The translations under genes were made by a program, and so were the position numbers. The notes beneath the pieces are model-generated. The model saw only the letters and a list, made by a program, of their open reading frames with translations. It was not told the origin of the DNA and searched no databases. DNA of 64,000 bases, taken from contig CP103036.1 of assembly GCA_024752435.1 (NCBI GenBank), positions 310,001 to 374,000 on the forward strand, in the 5' to 3' direction. Positions 1-10,924 of this stretch are shown here, one piece after another. The stretch comes from Allantophomopsis cytisporea (taxonomy: Eukaryota; Ascomycota; Leotiomycetes; Phacidiales; Phacidiaceae). Positions within the stretch are counted from its first letter, which is position 1. Every line of letters starts with the position of its first letter.

Positions 1-143
1 ATAGAACAGCAGCAACGCATACCCATGTACCCTTCCGAAGCATTTACAGAATTCAAAGAGTATCAAGTGAGAAAATAGGAGAATAGACAATTGAAATCCA
101 CATTACATTCCGGGTATCATAAATCCATAACTTTTACCAACAA

Positions 144-1001
144 TTACCACCTCCCACGACCTCTGCCTCGACCACCAAAATCTCTATCATCTCTTCCACG
201 ACTCCAACCACCAGAGGGTCCCTCAGGAACAGCCTCACCTCTCCTCCACTCCCCATTAGGTAAACTTGCACCAAATCCACCACCACCTCTCGCCCCACCT
301 CTCCCTCTAAACCCAGACCCGAACCCGTTCTCCCTTCCCCTTCCCCCCGAATCCCCCCTTGAACCTCCATACCCACCCCTCGGTGGTGCAATAGCAGCAA
401 TCGGTGGCGGAGGCGAAGCTACAGACCCATCCGCAAGCGGCGGTAACACAGCGCAAGAGATATAATCGCCCACGACGAACTTCGCATCACGCAGCGTCTT
501 CTCTGGCTCACCCAGCATTCTCCTACTCGGCCTTCTGTCAACATCGTTCACATCGTCGTGCGCTTCCGCGTCTGCCTCGAGGTCTGCGAGACTCAATCCT
601 GGTCCACCATCTCCTAGTACCACGCTGCCGAGATCGCGCATTACGAATCGTCCGGGGCCGTGCAGGAATCGCGTGTCTGCGAATACGAGGCGGAAGGCGA
701 GGCGCGTACCGATGGGTGGTGAGGGGACAATGTTTGGTAGGGCGTCTAGCACCAGGTGGGAGAGCTCATCGAGGGTACATGTTGGCCATGTGTGGAGGGA
801 AATATGGGGTGGAAGATTGGATGTATTGGAGGAGAAATCTTCTGGTCTACCGCGAAATTTAGTATATAGTTCCTTATCACATAATAGGACCTATCCATTG
901 GGATTAATTTCATACCTGTGAAAAGAACCTGTGCGGTAGAATAGCTTCAAGTGAAATGGCGCATCAGCTTGTCGATCGATTTTGCCTGTAGAGAGAGGCA
1001 T
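144..1001 (-). CDS. sap18: Histone deacetylase complex subunit SAP18, with RGG-rich C-terminal tail
   Basis: Two exons, complement of 916-1001 and 144-846, joined across a 69-nt intron with a GTATG donor, a branch-like CTAA and a TAG acceptor; frame is kept and gives 262 aa. SAP18 is a ubiquitin-fold subunit of the Sin3/Rpd3 deacetylase complex and, in animals, also of the splicing-linked ASAP complex. Visible family signatures are FYRTGSFHRPEDF (about residues 23-35, spanning the splice junction), TWPTCTLDEL in the first third, and FVMRDLGSVVLG further on, which together cover the whole SAP18 fold. The last ~80 residues are low-complexity Gly/Arg with RGG repeats, making the protein longer than the ~150-aa animal form; such tails usually bind RNA. 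The start ATG at 1001 is the first ATG of exon 1. It diverges from prp18. Function is firm from the domain; the tail's role is inference. Confidence 0.92.
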
Positions 1002-1403
1002 TGTCGATTTATCTTTCGTATGTGTAGATACAGAGAATATATATAGATCCTATCCAGCTTCACTTCAGGAATCAAAATGACATGGTATAAGTATTGTACA
1101 ATGGACTTGAAAGCTCTGGCGCATAGAGCTCTAGAAGTGACGAGGCAGAAGACGTAAATGTATTTATGCCTAATTAGAAAGGCAACAATCAGCCTTGTGC
1201 TGTATCAAGACTCGAAATGTTGTCAGCAGAAGCTCTAATTTATTTTCCCACAACATACTACAATTCCTCAAGAAATCCTCTCAAATCGGAGAGCCAAAGC
1301 AGCAAAGCAATAAAACCAGCTTAGAGTGCCACATCGACCAAAAGCGGCGAACAAACGATCCACAACAAAACTCCGTGACATCTCAACCACACCCACAGCA
1401 ACC
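1002..1403. promoter_or_regulatory. Shared divergent promoter region between SAP18 and prp18
   Basis: Only 402 bp separate the two start codons (1001 on minus, 1404 on plus), so both promoters and both 5' leaders must lie here. The stretch is AT-rich with an ATATATA run near 1038-1044. No clear TATA box can be assigned to either gene. Co-regulation of a chromatin/RNA factor and a splicing factor is an inference from geometry only. Confidence 0.6.
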
Positions 1404-2435
1404 ATGGATTTCGCATCCCTAATGTCCAAAGAGATTTCGAAATCCAAAGCGCCCCCAAAAGAAACCGAAGCCCAAAAGATGTACCAAAAGCGCGCCGACA
1501 TAGAAGCCGAGCGCCAAGCAGTGTACCTGGCCTCACAACGCGCCATCGAGGCCGAGCGCTCCAGCAAAGCAGCGCAGAAGCGCAAGCGCGAGGAGGAAGA
1601 AGCGGTCGCGAAAGCCGAGCGCGAGGAGAAGCGGCGGCGGTTGGCGGAGGAGTCGCGGATACGGCGCGAAGAGCGCGAGGCGGAGGAGGAGCGTATGAGG
1701 CGGAAGAGGCTTGGGCTGCCTGAGATTGTGCCGGAGGCTGTTGTCGAGGAGGCTGTTGAGGGGGATGTTGAGGATGAGGTGCTGCGGGCGAAGTTGAGGG
1801 AGATGGGGGAGCCGGCTGTGCTTTTTGGCGAGGGGCATGCGCAGCGGTTGAGGAGGTGGAGGAAGTTGGGGGTTGTTATGACTTCGGGGCCGATTCCGAC
1901 TAGTTTGGTGCTGGTGGAGGAGAAGGATATGAAGGTTGAGAACGTGCCGGAAGATGAGGAGGGGAGGAAGTTCTTGTTTAGGCAGTTGGCGAGTTATTTT
2001 ACTATGGTGTTGAAGGAATGGGAGGAGGCTCTATCGAAGGAGCAGAGAGATACGTTTGCGGCAAAGGCGGCGTATAATGCCATGGTGTCAAGTAAGGAGA
2101 ACATGACACCTTTGTTTCGGAAATTCGAAAAGGGGGATATTGACGACGATGTTCTCAAGCCGATGGTGGAAATTGTAAAGGCGGCGCAGGAGCGGAGATA
2201 TGTCGATGCCAACGACGGGTATCTGAGGCTCAGTATTGGAAAGGCCGCTTGGCCTATTGGTGTTACTATGGTTGGTATTCACGAGAGAAGTGCGAGAGAG
2301 AAGTTGCATGAAAGCGATAAGGGACACGTCATGGGAGATGAGGTTACGCGGAAATTCCTGCAGAGCATCAAACGATGCTTAAGTTTTGCACAAGTGAGAT
2401 GGCCTCCTGAGGATATTCAACAGCTGATGGGTTGA
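1404..2435 (+). CDS. prp18: Pre-mRNA-splicing factor Prp18
   Basis: Intronless 343-aa protein. The start is the ATG at 1404, in the strong context ACCATGG; the frame is open 78 nt further upstream, but that part is not conserved-looking. Prp18 acts in the second catalytic step of splicing with Slu7 and the U5 snRNP. Visible parts: a conserved N-terminal MDFASLMSKEI, a long Glu/Arg/Lys-rich coiled coil (about residues 40-120), the PRP4-like splicing-factor motif around PAVLFGEG and RLRRWR (about 135-150), and the C-terminal helical Prp18 domain with the hallmark YLRLSIG...WPIGVTMVGIHERSAREKL. Length matches the family. The 3' end is followed by an AATAAA-like AAATAAAATTC at about 2489-2499. 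Confidence 0.96.
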   Translation: MDFASLMSKEISKSKAPPKETEAQKMYQKRADIEAERQAVYLASQRAIEAERSSKAAQKRKREEEEAVAKAEREEKRRRLAEESRIRREEREAEEERMRRKRLGLPEIVPEAVVEEAVEGDVEDEVLRAKLREMGEPAVLFGEGHAQRLRRWRKLGVVMTSGPIPTSLVLVEEKDMKVENVPEDEEGRKFLFRQLASYFTMVLKEWEEALSKEQRDTFAAKAAYNAMVSSKENMTPLFRKFEKGDIDDDVLKPMVEIVKAAQERRYVDANDGYLRLSIGKAAWPIGVTMVGIHERSAREKLHESDKGHVMGDEVTRKFLQSIKRCLSFAQVRWPPEDIQQLMG

Positions 2436-5400
2436 GTGGTGGGCAGTCAGGCAATATTGCCCTGAGGTTATCTGTTAAATACCAAACATAAATAAAATTC
2501 AATGATTCAAACAGGCTATTTACTCAAGTCGTGCCAACTATCTCCCTACGTACTATATTCTACATACTCGTGCCTGAAGTAAATATCAAGACTTCAGATA
2601 AATGAATTCCTACCATTGAGGCTGCATTTCCTAAATTTCTACGTCTCAATCATACACTTGTCACAGTCCGGTCAGATTTTAAGTGCTAGGATTGCAGAGT
2701 TCCAATACATTTTCACCCTAGGATCATACCTGAGATGACCGATATATCTACTACATACTAGCACAGCTCCCCATAGCCCTATAGCCGATTCGACCAACAC
2801 ATAGAGAAAGAGAATGTATATATGAACATCCACGTATAAGTATTGGGTTCTGAAAGTGTAGATATGCGATTGGATATATATGTTTATATGCCAAGACCAA
2901 TTGTGAGGTATGGCGTCCACAAGGAGGTCCGAGGAAGCTGATGGAGCTTTAGAAGTAGGGAGGGTAATTTCGGGCATTGGAAACAGTACATTTGTTTGAA
3001 CGCAGAGTAGATTTCCACAGCCGAAGAAGTGAGGTGAAAGAAGGGAGGTGAAGAATCGTGCCATGCTGATAATGACCTTTGTGGGTATGAGGAGCTATCT
3101 CTCAGCCGAGATAGAAAAGAAGGATGAGTCGATGTCGAGGTGAAACTCAAGTAATCAGAACGCGATTACAGCGTGGTTTTCAAAAGAATGGAAATGAAGT
3201 AAAGCCTGAACGGCACAACTGGCACAATGATGATAACGTCGCCCTTAGATAACAAGGGTCGAAAGAAGAAGTGAAAGAAGAAGTAAGAGCTGCTGGCAAT
3301 GACCGCAGAACTTTTGAGAAGTATTTTTCTTGGCTCGTGTGGCTTTCGTTAGGTCACCGTCCACATAGTGGACAAACCCCCGGCAACACAATATACCGCT
3401 CATGTGGTCCATTTGAGCAGCGTTTCTCTTTTTCACCGTCGACGGATGTGCGTACGAAGTGAGCACCAGGGTCGAGGCATGAGGTGTAGATATAGTAGTT
3501 CTTTGTGTAGTTGCACATGCTGACTGTGAGGAGGTGGAAATATTAGCTCGAGGGAGCTTGGAATTTGTGAGGGGACTTGCAGGGCTGAAGGATGAAATTG
3601 GTAGAGAATCGGCGTGGAAGTATATCTATATCGGTATGAGGGGTGGCTAAGAGGGATAGATACATAGATCGGTAGGTAGGTAGGTAGGTAGGTGGGTGGG
3701 TAGGCGTGCGTGCTCGTGCTTCGGAGAAGCTGGGAGACAAACTAATAGATGGACAAGCTAGCTATGAGCATATATAAGTATCCAGCTCTCCATATCGCGG
3801 CTCTCTGGATAATGACAGGCACAGGGATGGTATTGGTGGAGCCCGTCAAGGAAAGTCTGTTGAGGCTCGTCCCGTCGGCTCCATAGAGTAACCATAGCCA
3901 AAAGCTGCCATAGCTCCCGCCTTGGTGTGACATTCCTCACTTTAGACCAGCCAACGCGTTCTCATGGCCGGGAAGATGGGGTCGAGAAAGAGAGGGAGGG
4001 GAAAAGTGATGAAATGTGGATGTGGTCATGTGGGGACAGGGTGGGTGATCTGCGATGCAGATACTTGCCCCTCATGGCCCACAGAGGGGCTATTTTCAGT
4101 TGGTTAATGGGTAAGTATAGGCTTGAAATGACTTACAAGTGTTAGAAGTATAATATTATCAGTGAAATTGTGCTGTAGCAGGGCCCAACCACGGAACAGG
4201 CACTACCATCCTTGTCCCTTATATGCTGAGGGGGTGGTTGAGGTGTTGGAGAAACACTTGATGGTACTGGCTTCTCCGGTATAAGTGGTACACAAGGACA
4301 AGAACAAGGTGGGTGTCGTGCGGCTCGACGAGCTGTCAGGGGGTGATTGGCGCGGTACTTGGTCAACAGAAGGCTCAGATGCATGTGGTATGTGCAGCTT
4401 CTTGCAGATCGCTGACTTGCAAGTGCTGCTGCCCATACAATGGATAAATATGTACGATGCTGTGCCGTCGCCGCACACCTTTATTCGAAAGCCCTGTTGA
4501 GATGTGAGGTGATGGGTGCGGAGAAGAGGGTTATAGTTGCTAACTATAACGAAAAATGTTGAGACACACAAATGCCATAATTTAAACAGACTCGGGAGAG
4601 AAGGAGGGGCTCGGCCATGCGCTCTCTTCCACGGTTGTTCTCAGCCACTCTGGGAAGTCAAAGCGGATGAAAAGAGATGGCGACGGCAATCAAGTCTACG
4701 GGCCGTGCAGAGGCCCGTACTTCGTAGCATGACAGGAAAAGGAAATGGAAAGCTTTGAACATGGTGATTGGGAAACTTCGAAAACGGAAATTTGGAAGAG
4801 AAGGAGATAGTATTCTTAGACCTTGCTGGCATGCCCTACCTGGAGCTGGTTGGTGTATCGAGGTGTATCGAGAAGTATCCGAATATGTAGCAAATGGCAG
4901 TCTCGACAAGCATGGCATGTCCTGGAGCTGAAGATCTCCCATCTCCCCAGTCTCGCACATGTAGAAGGAGCAGTAGACAATCGCACGCGCAATCGGCCAT
5001 ACTCGCCGAATATTGCTATTCCTAAGAGTGATGCGGCGGTTTTTATGGGGTGAAAACATTCTGTGTCTCGTTGGTCGTTACCTGGTATGTTAGACATCGC
5101 CGAGGCAGACCGAGTCCTTGGGTCAGCCTTGAGTCAAGCTTGATCGGTCGGGAATAGAGATGCATATGCAGAAGGTGCAGAGTCATGCAAAGATTTGGCT
5201 GGATTTCGAGAGGGAATTTGAGGTTGTTATTGCTGGTTGGATTGGCCGCCCCGGAGGGACGTAGCCTGAGTGAGATTCATCATGATCGAGATCTGGAACT
5301 CAAGATACGTTACTATACGGGATAAACAAGGACAATTCGATAATGCCCGCACACACACGTGCAATGCAGCCGGGGTATATGCACAAGAAGAAATTGGTCA

Positions 5401-6004
5401 GGAATTGGTCAGAGAATGACTGAGATTGAAGAAGGCTGATCTGTATGTATGGTGCGGACATGGTGAAGAAGGTGAAGTTGAAGTTGAGGCCGTGGTGCCG
5501 TACCTCAAAAATAGATAGAGGAGAGTCAAAGCGTTCTCTCATGTTAGTTTCACTGTCACTGCCGCACGCGTGCAAATGTTACCGATGAAATGTGGTCAAT
5601 GCAGAGAAGAGAGGAGAGCAACACCGTAACCCCAAAGTCCACGACACTCTCTCTACATAACACAATACAATACGAAATCCGATCTGATACCTTCCACGAC
5701 TTATAATCAGGACCATTTCATACTGCCAAGAGAGTCGTCCGCATTCCCAATTCATCCAATGCTTCAGTTAGACACTCGGCGTGCAAATCTTCGCTACATC
5801 CTTCTCTCACAGCAAAATATATACCCACTTTGAATTTCAACTAATATATTGAGTGTCTGCTTCGTTTCCTCAAACACGTTCCAGAGAACAAGTGAAAAGC
5901 TATTACGGGCCTGCGGCCCACTTCAATATTATTATATCTCCGTTCCCTTTCTTCTGGGGATGGGCTGGGCTTCGGCTATTCCTTCTTTCGACTTCTCCAG
6001 TCTC
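2436..6004. other. Long intergenic region with one possible decayed coding tract
   Basis: No conserved gene can be recognised in this 3.6-kb stretch. It holds a (GTAG)n microsatellite at 3671-3704. On the minus strand between about 5285 and 4200 there are stretches of protein-like reading frame interrupted by stops (see findings). The short frames elsewhere have no family signature or consistent splice structure, so I leave them uncalled. Confidence 0.5.
3671..3704. repeat. (GTAG)n microsatellite
   Basis: About eight imperfect GTAG/GTGG units in a row, seen directly. It lies in non-coding sequence. Confidence 0.9.
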
Positions 6005-6751
6005 TTACAACAAAAGTACAGCTGCGGCTATAGCTCCAATTACGCCCGCTGATCCACTCCTCTTCTCCGCCGCCGCATTGGACGTTTGAGCCGAGCTACC
6101 AGCTGTCGAAGTGCCGGTGGAACTGCTCGAATGGCCTAGGAGCTGTTAGTCATGATGATACTCTAGATGAAGTCGCGATTTGAACGTACTTGTAGAAGTA
6201 GATGTGCCCGTGGCAGAAGTAGATTCGGTTGTGGAAGCTGCCGTTTCAGATCCGCTCGCGCTGGAGCTGGACGACGTGGCTGTAGAACTGACAGTACCCG
6301 AAGATGATGCGCAGCTTATGGAATCGGGAACAGTGACGCCGGCTGTGGTGCAGAGTTGTTGTGCGTATGCAATTGCTGTCGCTTGATCGTCGGTGGAGCA
6401 GGCACCGGCGAGGCAGCATGCTATGTCGCTCAGGAATGATTGTGCACTACAGATGCACTTGATGTCGAGGCTGCTGCAGCCGCCGATGTTGGAGCCGCTG
6501 GTGAACTGACCAACGCAAGATTGCTAAGGCCAAGATTAGTGATGCTCATGACTACTAACATGACCTTAATTTTGACTCTCTTCGTCTTCTTTGCTTTTTT
6601 CTCAGTGTTGGGAACTCTGCATGGTACTGCCCTTGCAATTCATGATGCGAAAGAAATATAGGAAACTCACTGCACAAGCTGGAAGAGAATCTGTTTGAGC
6701 CTGTGCGAGAGCTGCGACAGCCAAGCTCAAAGCAATAGTGGTAAACTTCAT
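6005..6751 (-). CDS. Small secreted GPI-anchored CFEM-domain protein
   Basis: Three exons, complement of 6671-6751, 6190-6523 and 6005-6135, with introns of 147 and 54 nt (donors GTGAGT and GTACGT); frame is kept and gives 181 aa. It begins with a signal peptide (MKFTTIALSLAVAALAQA). The CFEM module follows directly: LPAC, QSC, GGC, LDIKCIC, ACC, GAC and QLC give the eight-cysteine pattern with the conserved Asp before CxC, plus one extra cysteine. Then comes a Ser/Thr-rich stalk and a hydrophobic tail (GVIGAIAAAVLLL), typical of GPI-anchor addition. CFEM proteins sit on the plasma membrane or wall, and many bind haem iron through that Asp; others act in adhesion or virulence. The exact role here is unknown. 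The first intron splits the module inside the first cysteine pair. Confidence 0.92.
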
Positions 6752-8299
6752 GATTGGTTAGGGCTAAGGAATATGGGATAAAGTGGTGATTTCTGGGATG
6801 TTTCTTGCAGCCACCCTTCACAATAGGCTGTAGTAAGAGATGCAGATATTGTAGAAAGAGAAGGAGATTGATGAGAGTGAGTGTGACGATGCGAAAAAAA
6901 GTCGGGCACAGCCTTTAATAGCAGCTGAAGAAAGATTGACGGGCTGAAGCTATGGAATATTGGCTGATTGACCAGTCAAGTCAGGATGGGTAGGATGAGT
7001 AGTATTGGTCGGTGGCTTCAGGATTGACTTCTTAGGTGGAGTACCAATAGAAGGTAAGGTGTATGATAATGTCTGGCTGCTCTGGGTATCTGGGTATCTG
7101 GGTATACTCGCGGGCCAATCTCAGTTGAGCTACGCTTCCCGTCTCCACGACTCCGTCTGTTTTCCATGCTAGGGAGGGAGATGTACAAGAACAAGACAAG
7201 GGACATCGATGTAGATCAGTTGTGTAGATACAATGTGAATTTTAGTAACAGGAGGATTCCAAATGTTTCTACTGCTTGGAAGACCGGCACTGTGAGTATC
7301 CTTCCTATACTTCACAACGTGTAGGTATGTATATCCAATGAAGCCGAAAGTACCGTGAAGCTTTCTTCCCAAAGTTTCAAGCACAGCAACGAGACCAACA
7401 CGAATCATTTACTCCTATTCTCGGAAACTTTCCATACGTGGAGGTCCATCTAACAGATACTTGGACTTCCGTGCCTAGATTTCTCATCAGAACAAAGTAG
7501 AACAAAGGAGCAGGAACAGGAGGAGCTTGGACACAAAGTGATACAAACTAAAGAGGCAATTATCACCACATTATGCTTACCTGCGCACTTAAAATCACTA
7601 AGTATATGATTGACCGAATATATTCAGCTGTACTACGAGCCACTACTGTCGGCCCCGCTTTTGTTCTATCCCTTATACAGTTAGGTCTGCCTCCTAAGTC
7701 TCATGTGAATGGCTAGATATAGCCCTAAGATACTTTATGTTTAAGCCTAATGCCTAATTGATATTCTTGGCTTAAATTACCGGGGGTAACCTTCACTGCT
7801 CTGCAAGTCAACTCTCGCTCACCATACCACCATACCTATGTATATACAGGTAGAGCACTCAAATTGTGTTGATGTGCCGCGATAGAATAAAAACAACAAG
7901 CTCTTGTATCGCATGGTCAAGTATCTTCGTGGCAACAAGGGGAAGTCTATACGCATTCTGATGGTTTTGCTGCTTTACAATGATCTGAAAGTTGATGTGG
8001 TCTTGTATCGAGTGATCCACAATCATCGGAAAGGTGCTGTGTCTAGGCCCTGCTTTCCCCACCATTTACTTACTAGAACGGAGCTTTGATCTCATCTGCA
8101 CAGGCTCAGATCGAGGAACTAGCCTTCCCAACTACCGCGAGGCCATTCCACCTTGACAGAAAGGTAAAGCTTCAACAGCCAAGACACCAAACCTTTGCAA
8201 CTGGAGTCATTTTCGTTCATCCTATTGTTGCCAGACTCGGGCGACATATTGTATCATGTATTGCGGGACATCTTGAAATCGCCAACTACAAACGCAAAC
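6752..8299. other. Divergent promoter region between CFEM gene and MFS transporter
   Basis: 1.5 kb of AT-rich sequence with no coding signal that I can support. It must contain the promoters of the minus-strand CFEM gene and the plus-strand MFS gene. A CTGGGTAT triplication is visible near 7083-7105. Confidence 0.5.
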
Positions 8300-10368
8300 A
8301 TGGGTCTTGGCGTGCTCGACGACCGGGTGATGGAGCACGTCCCCGGTACAACACGGTATTTCGACGATCCAAACCGACCTCAAGAAGCGACCTCAGAATC
8401 AACACATTTGAAATGCGACACGAGTGGAAAGGTGCCGATTATTCTAATTCCTCAGCCAAGTGATGACCCCAATGATCCTTTAGTACGTCCCATACCTATC
8501 AACCCCGAATCAATCATAGCAATAACTAATGTCTCTGTAGAACTGGCCGTTGTGGAAACGAGATGCTATCATCACTGTCTTATCCATCACCTCGGTTTTC
8601 GCAACAGCTCTTGGGCCCATCCTCGCTGCGAATACTCTGACCCTGTCGTTCTTCTTCAGCAGGCCATTCACGCAAATCGCCTTGTTAACGGGATACTTCT
8701 TGCTGGGTGTGGGAGTTGCTGGAATCGCATGTGTGCCAACAGCACGAATATGGGGGAAACGACATTTATTCATATTGGGGACTATGCTTCTCGTGGGAGC
8801 AAGTGCTTGGGGAGGAGCGAGTACGAGTTATACAAGTATGTTATGGGCCAGAATATTTCAGGGCGTGGCAACGGCGCCATTTGAGGCTCTTGTAAATGCC
8901 GCAGTTGGGGATTTATACTTTGTACATGTAAGTTAATTCTCTCAAAGTTTATACGTGCACCAACTGATCAACTATCAGGAGCGTGGTAAGAGAATGGCAG
9001 CGACCAATTTAGCAGTGTTCGGCTCTTCATTCTTCACACCCATCATCGTGGGCAAAATGACGCATACAATAGGCTGGCCATGGACCTTCTACTTGGTCGC
9101 CATCTTTAGCGGCGTCTGCCTCCCATTTATCATCTTTTTCACTCCAGAAACAGCCTATTGGCGCTCAGCGTACCTGAACACGGACCTGGCCTCGCAGGAG
9201 GACTTACGACTACCATCTCACGAAGACAAGCCCATCCTCATGAACAACATCACCTCCTCGCCAAACTCGCCTCTCCACCTACCCAACTCCGCCCCCCAAC
9301 CCTCCACCAACTCCCCAAAGAAAACCTACAAGCAGTCCCTTCTCCCTATATCAGGCCGCGTCGCCCCAGACGCCTTCTGGAAGCTCGCGATCCGGCCCTT
9401 TCCCCTCTTCTTCCACCCGGCAATCCTCTGGGCCTGCCTAATCCAAGGAACGCTAATCGGCTGGACGGTATTCATCGGCATCATCCTCGCAGCAATCTTC
9501 CTCGGGCCGCCGCTCTTCTGGACGGAAGTCGAGACAGGCTACGCGTACACGGGCGCCTTTGTAGGCGCGGTCCTCGGCTTCCTGGTCGCTGGGGCGTTGG
9601 CGGATTGGAGCGCGAGGTGGATGACGCGACGTAATGGCGGGGTCTATGAGCCGGAGTTTCGGATCTTGTTGGTCATTCCGCAGCTGGTTTTTGGGTGTGC
9701 GGGCTTGTTTGGGTTTGGGATTACGAGTTCGCATGTGGAGAGGTATGGCTGGTTTTGGCCGGTGTTTTTCTTTGCGTTGGAGGTTATGGGTATGGTTATT
9801 GGGGCGGTGGCGGGGGCTCTGTATATTGTTGATGCGCATCGTGAGTTTTCATCTGAATCTTGTAGTTGGTTCTACAGCATGTCGCTTGGACTGCCTGCGC
9901 GTTTGTTCTACGCGGTTTGGCAGTGCTTGAGACTTGGTCTGGGAAATCTTGTTTCTGGATTGGTTATTGTGGGTTGGAAATCATGCTAATTCTAGCTAGG
10001 TGATATCGCTATCGAAGCTTTCACTTGCCTCCTTATCTTCAAGAACTTCTTCAGTTTCGGCCTTACCTTCAGCGCTTACAATTGGATCGTGAAAGCCGGA
10101 ATCTATAAAACGTTTATGATTATTTCTAGTATTCAGGTGGTGGTTTGTTTGTTGAGTGTGCCTATGTGTGAGTTCTCCCATTTTCCTACTGGATGCGGAT
10201 ATGGATGCGGATACGGTTTATGGATTCGGTATGGGATATTGATGGACGTTGTAGTGAAAAGGGATGGAGATTGTGTTGAAGTACTAACTTGGCGTAGATA
10301 TCCTCGGTAAGAGAAACCGGAGTTTCTTCCATCGGCATGATATTTTGAAGATGTTGGGATTGCATTGA
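8300..10368 (+). CDS. Major facilitator superfamily transporter (DHA1-like)
   Basis: Five exons: 8300-8482, 8541-8927, 8979-9840, 10000-10167 and 10298-10368. Donors are GTACGT, GTAAGT, GTGAGT and GTGAGT; frame is kept across all joins and gives 556 aa. The soluble N-terminus has HLKCDTSGKVPIILIPQPSDDP followed by NWPLWKRD, a pattern seen in fungal DHA1 proton antiporters. Twelve hydrophobic segments can be traced. The long cytoplasmic loop between TM6 and TM7 is Pro/Ser/Asn-rich, and the family tail FGKRNRSFFHRHD appears here as LGKRNRSFFHRHD in the last exon. The likely job is proton-driven export of small molecules at the plasma membrane; the substrate cannot be told. The ATG at 8300 fits the usual N-terminal length; an earlier in-frame ATG at 8195 adds a stretch with no family resemblance. 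Confidence 0.93.
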
Positions 10369-10924
10369 TGATCCCGTGGCGAGTGTTTACATAATATAAT
10401 AATGGTCGAACATGATAATCTGTTCTTTGATATGGAATAATTCTGCAACTATGATGATCTCGTGGTTCTTTTTGTGGAGGCGTAGCTTATCCTTGGAGTT
10501 TTCAAATTGCTGTATACTGATGACGAAGGGCTGAACGGCGATGACTACTAAACGAAGAGGAGGAAGTAATGATATACTAAGTACATAGATTGGTCTTCCG
10601 TCATTATCGGCATCGTCTTTTGCCGCAAGTGAGTATAATCGAGGGTTTGGGAATGGACTAAGCCAGGGTTATGTATATACACATGGTCTACTCAATAAAG
10701 TTGTAGAACTCTCCTCTGTGTCTCTTTGTATAATATTGCTTGTGACATCCGGAATTATATCACTATATTTTTCGTAATATAGCATATCCTAGACTAATGG
10801 TTCTGTCCCTTAGACTCAAGGCAATCTGTGTTCTTTGAATCATATAGACTAAGTAATAACATTCTCACCATCACCTAGCAACTTCAGGTCCCTAATAGAC
10901 ATACTTAACATACGGTATTACCCT
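10369..10924. other. Intergenic region between convergent genes
   Basis: 0.55 kb of AT-rich 3'-flanking sequence shared by the MFS gene and the DUF1479 gene, which converge here. Nothing else is recognised. Confidence 0.6.

Noticed and set aside
91..862. Plus-strand frames over the SAP18 gene.
   Set aside because: They mirror the Gly/Arg-rich antisense and end without family signature; the minus-strand gene explains the region.
2672..3064. Minus-strand 130-codon frame.
   Set aside because: Tyr/Ile-rich from ATAT/GTAT repeats; no splice partners or known domain.
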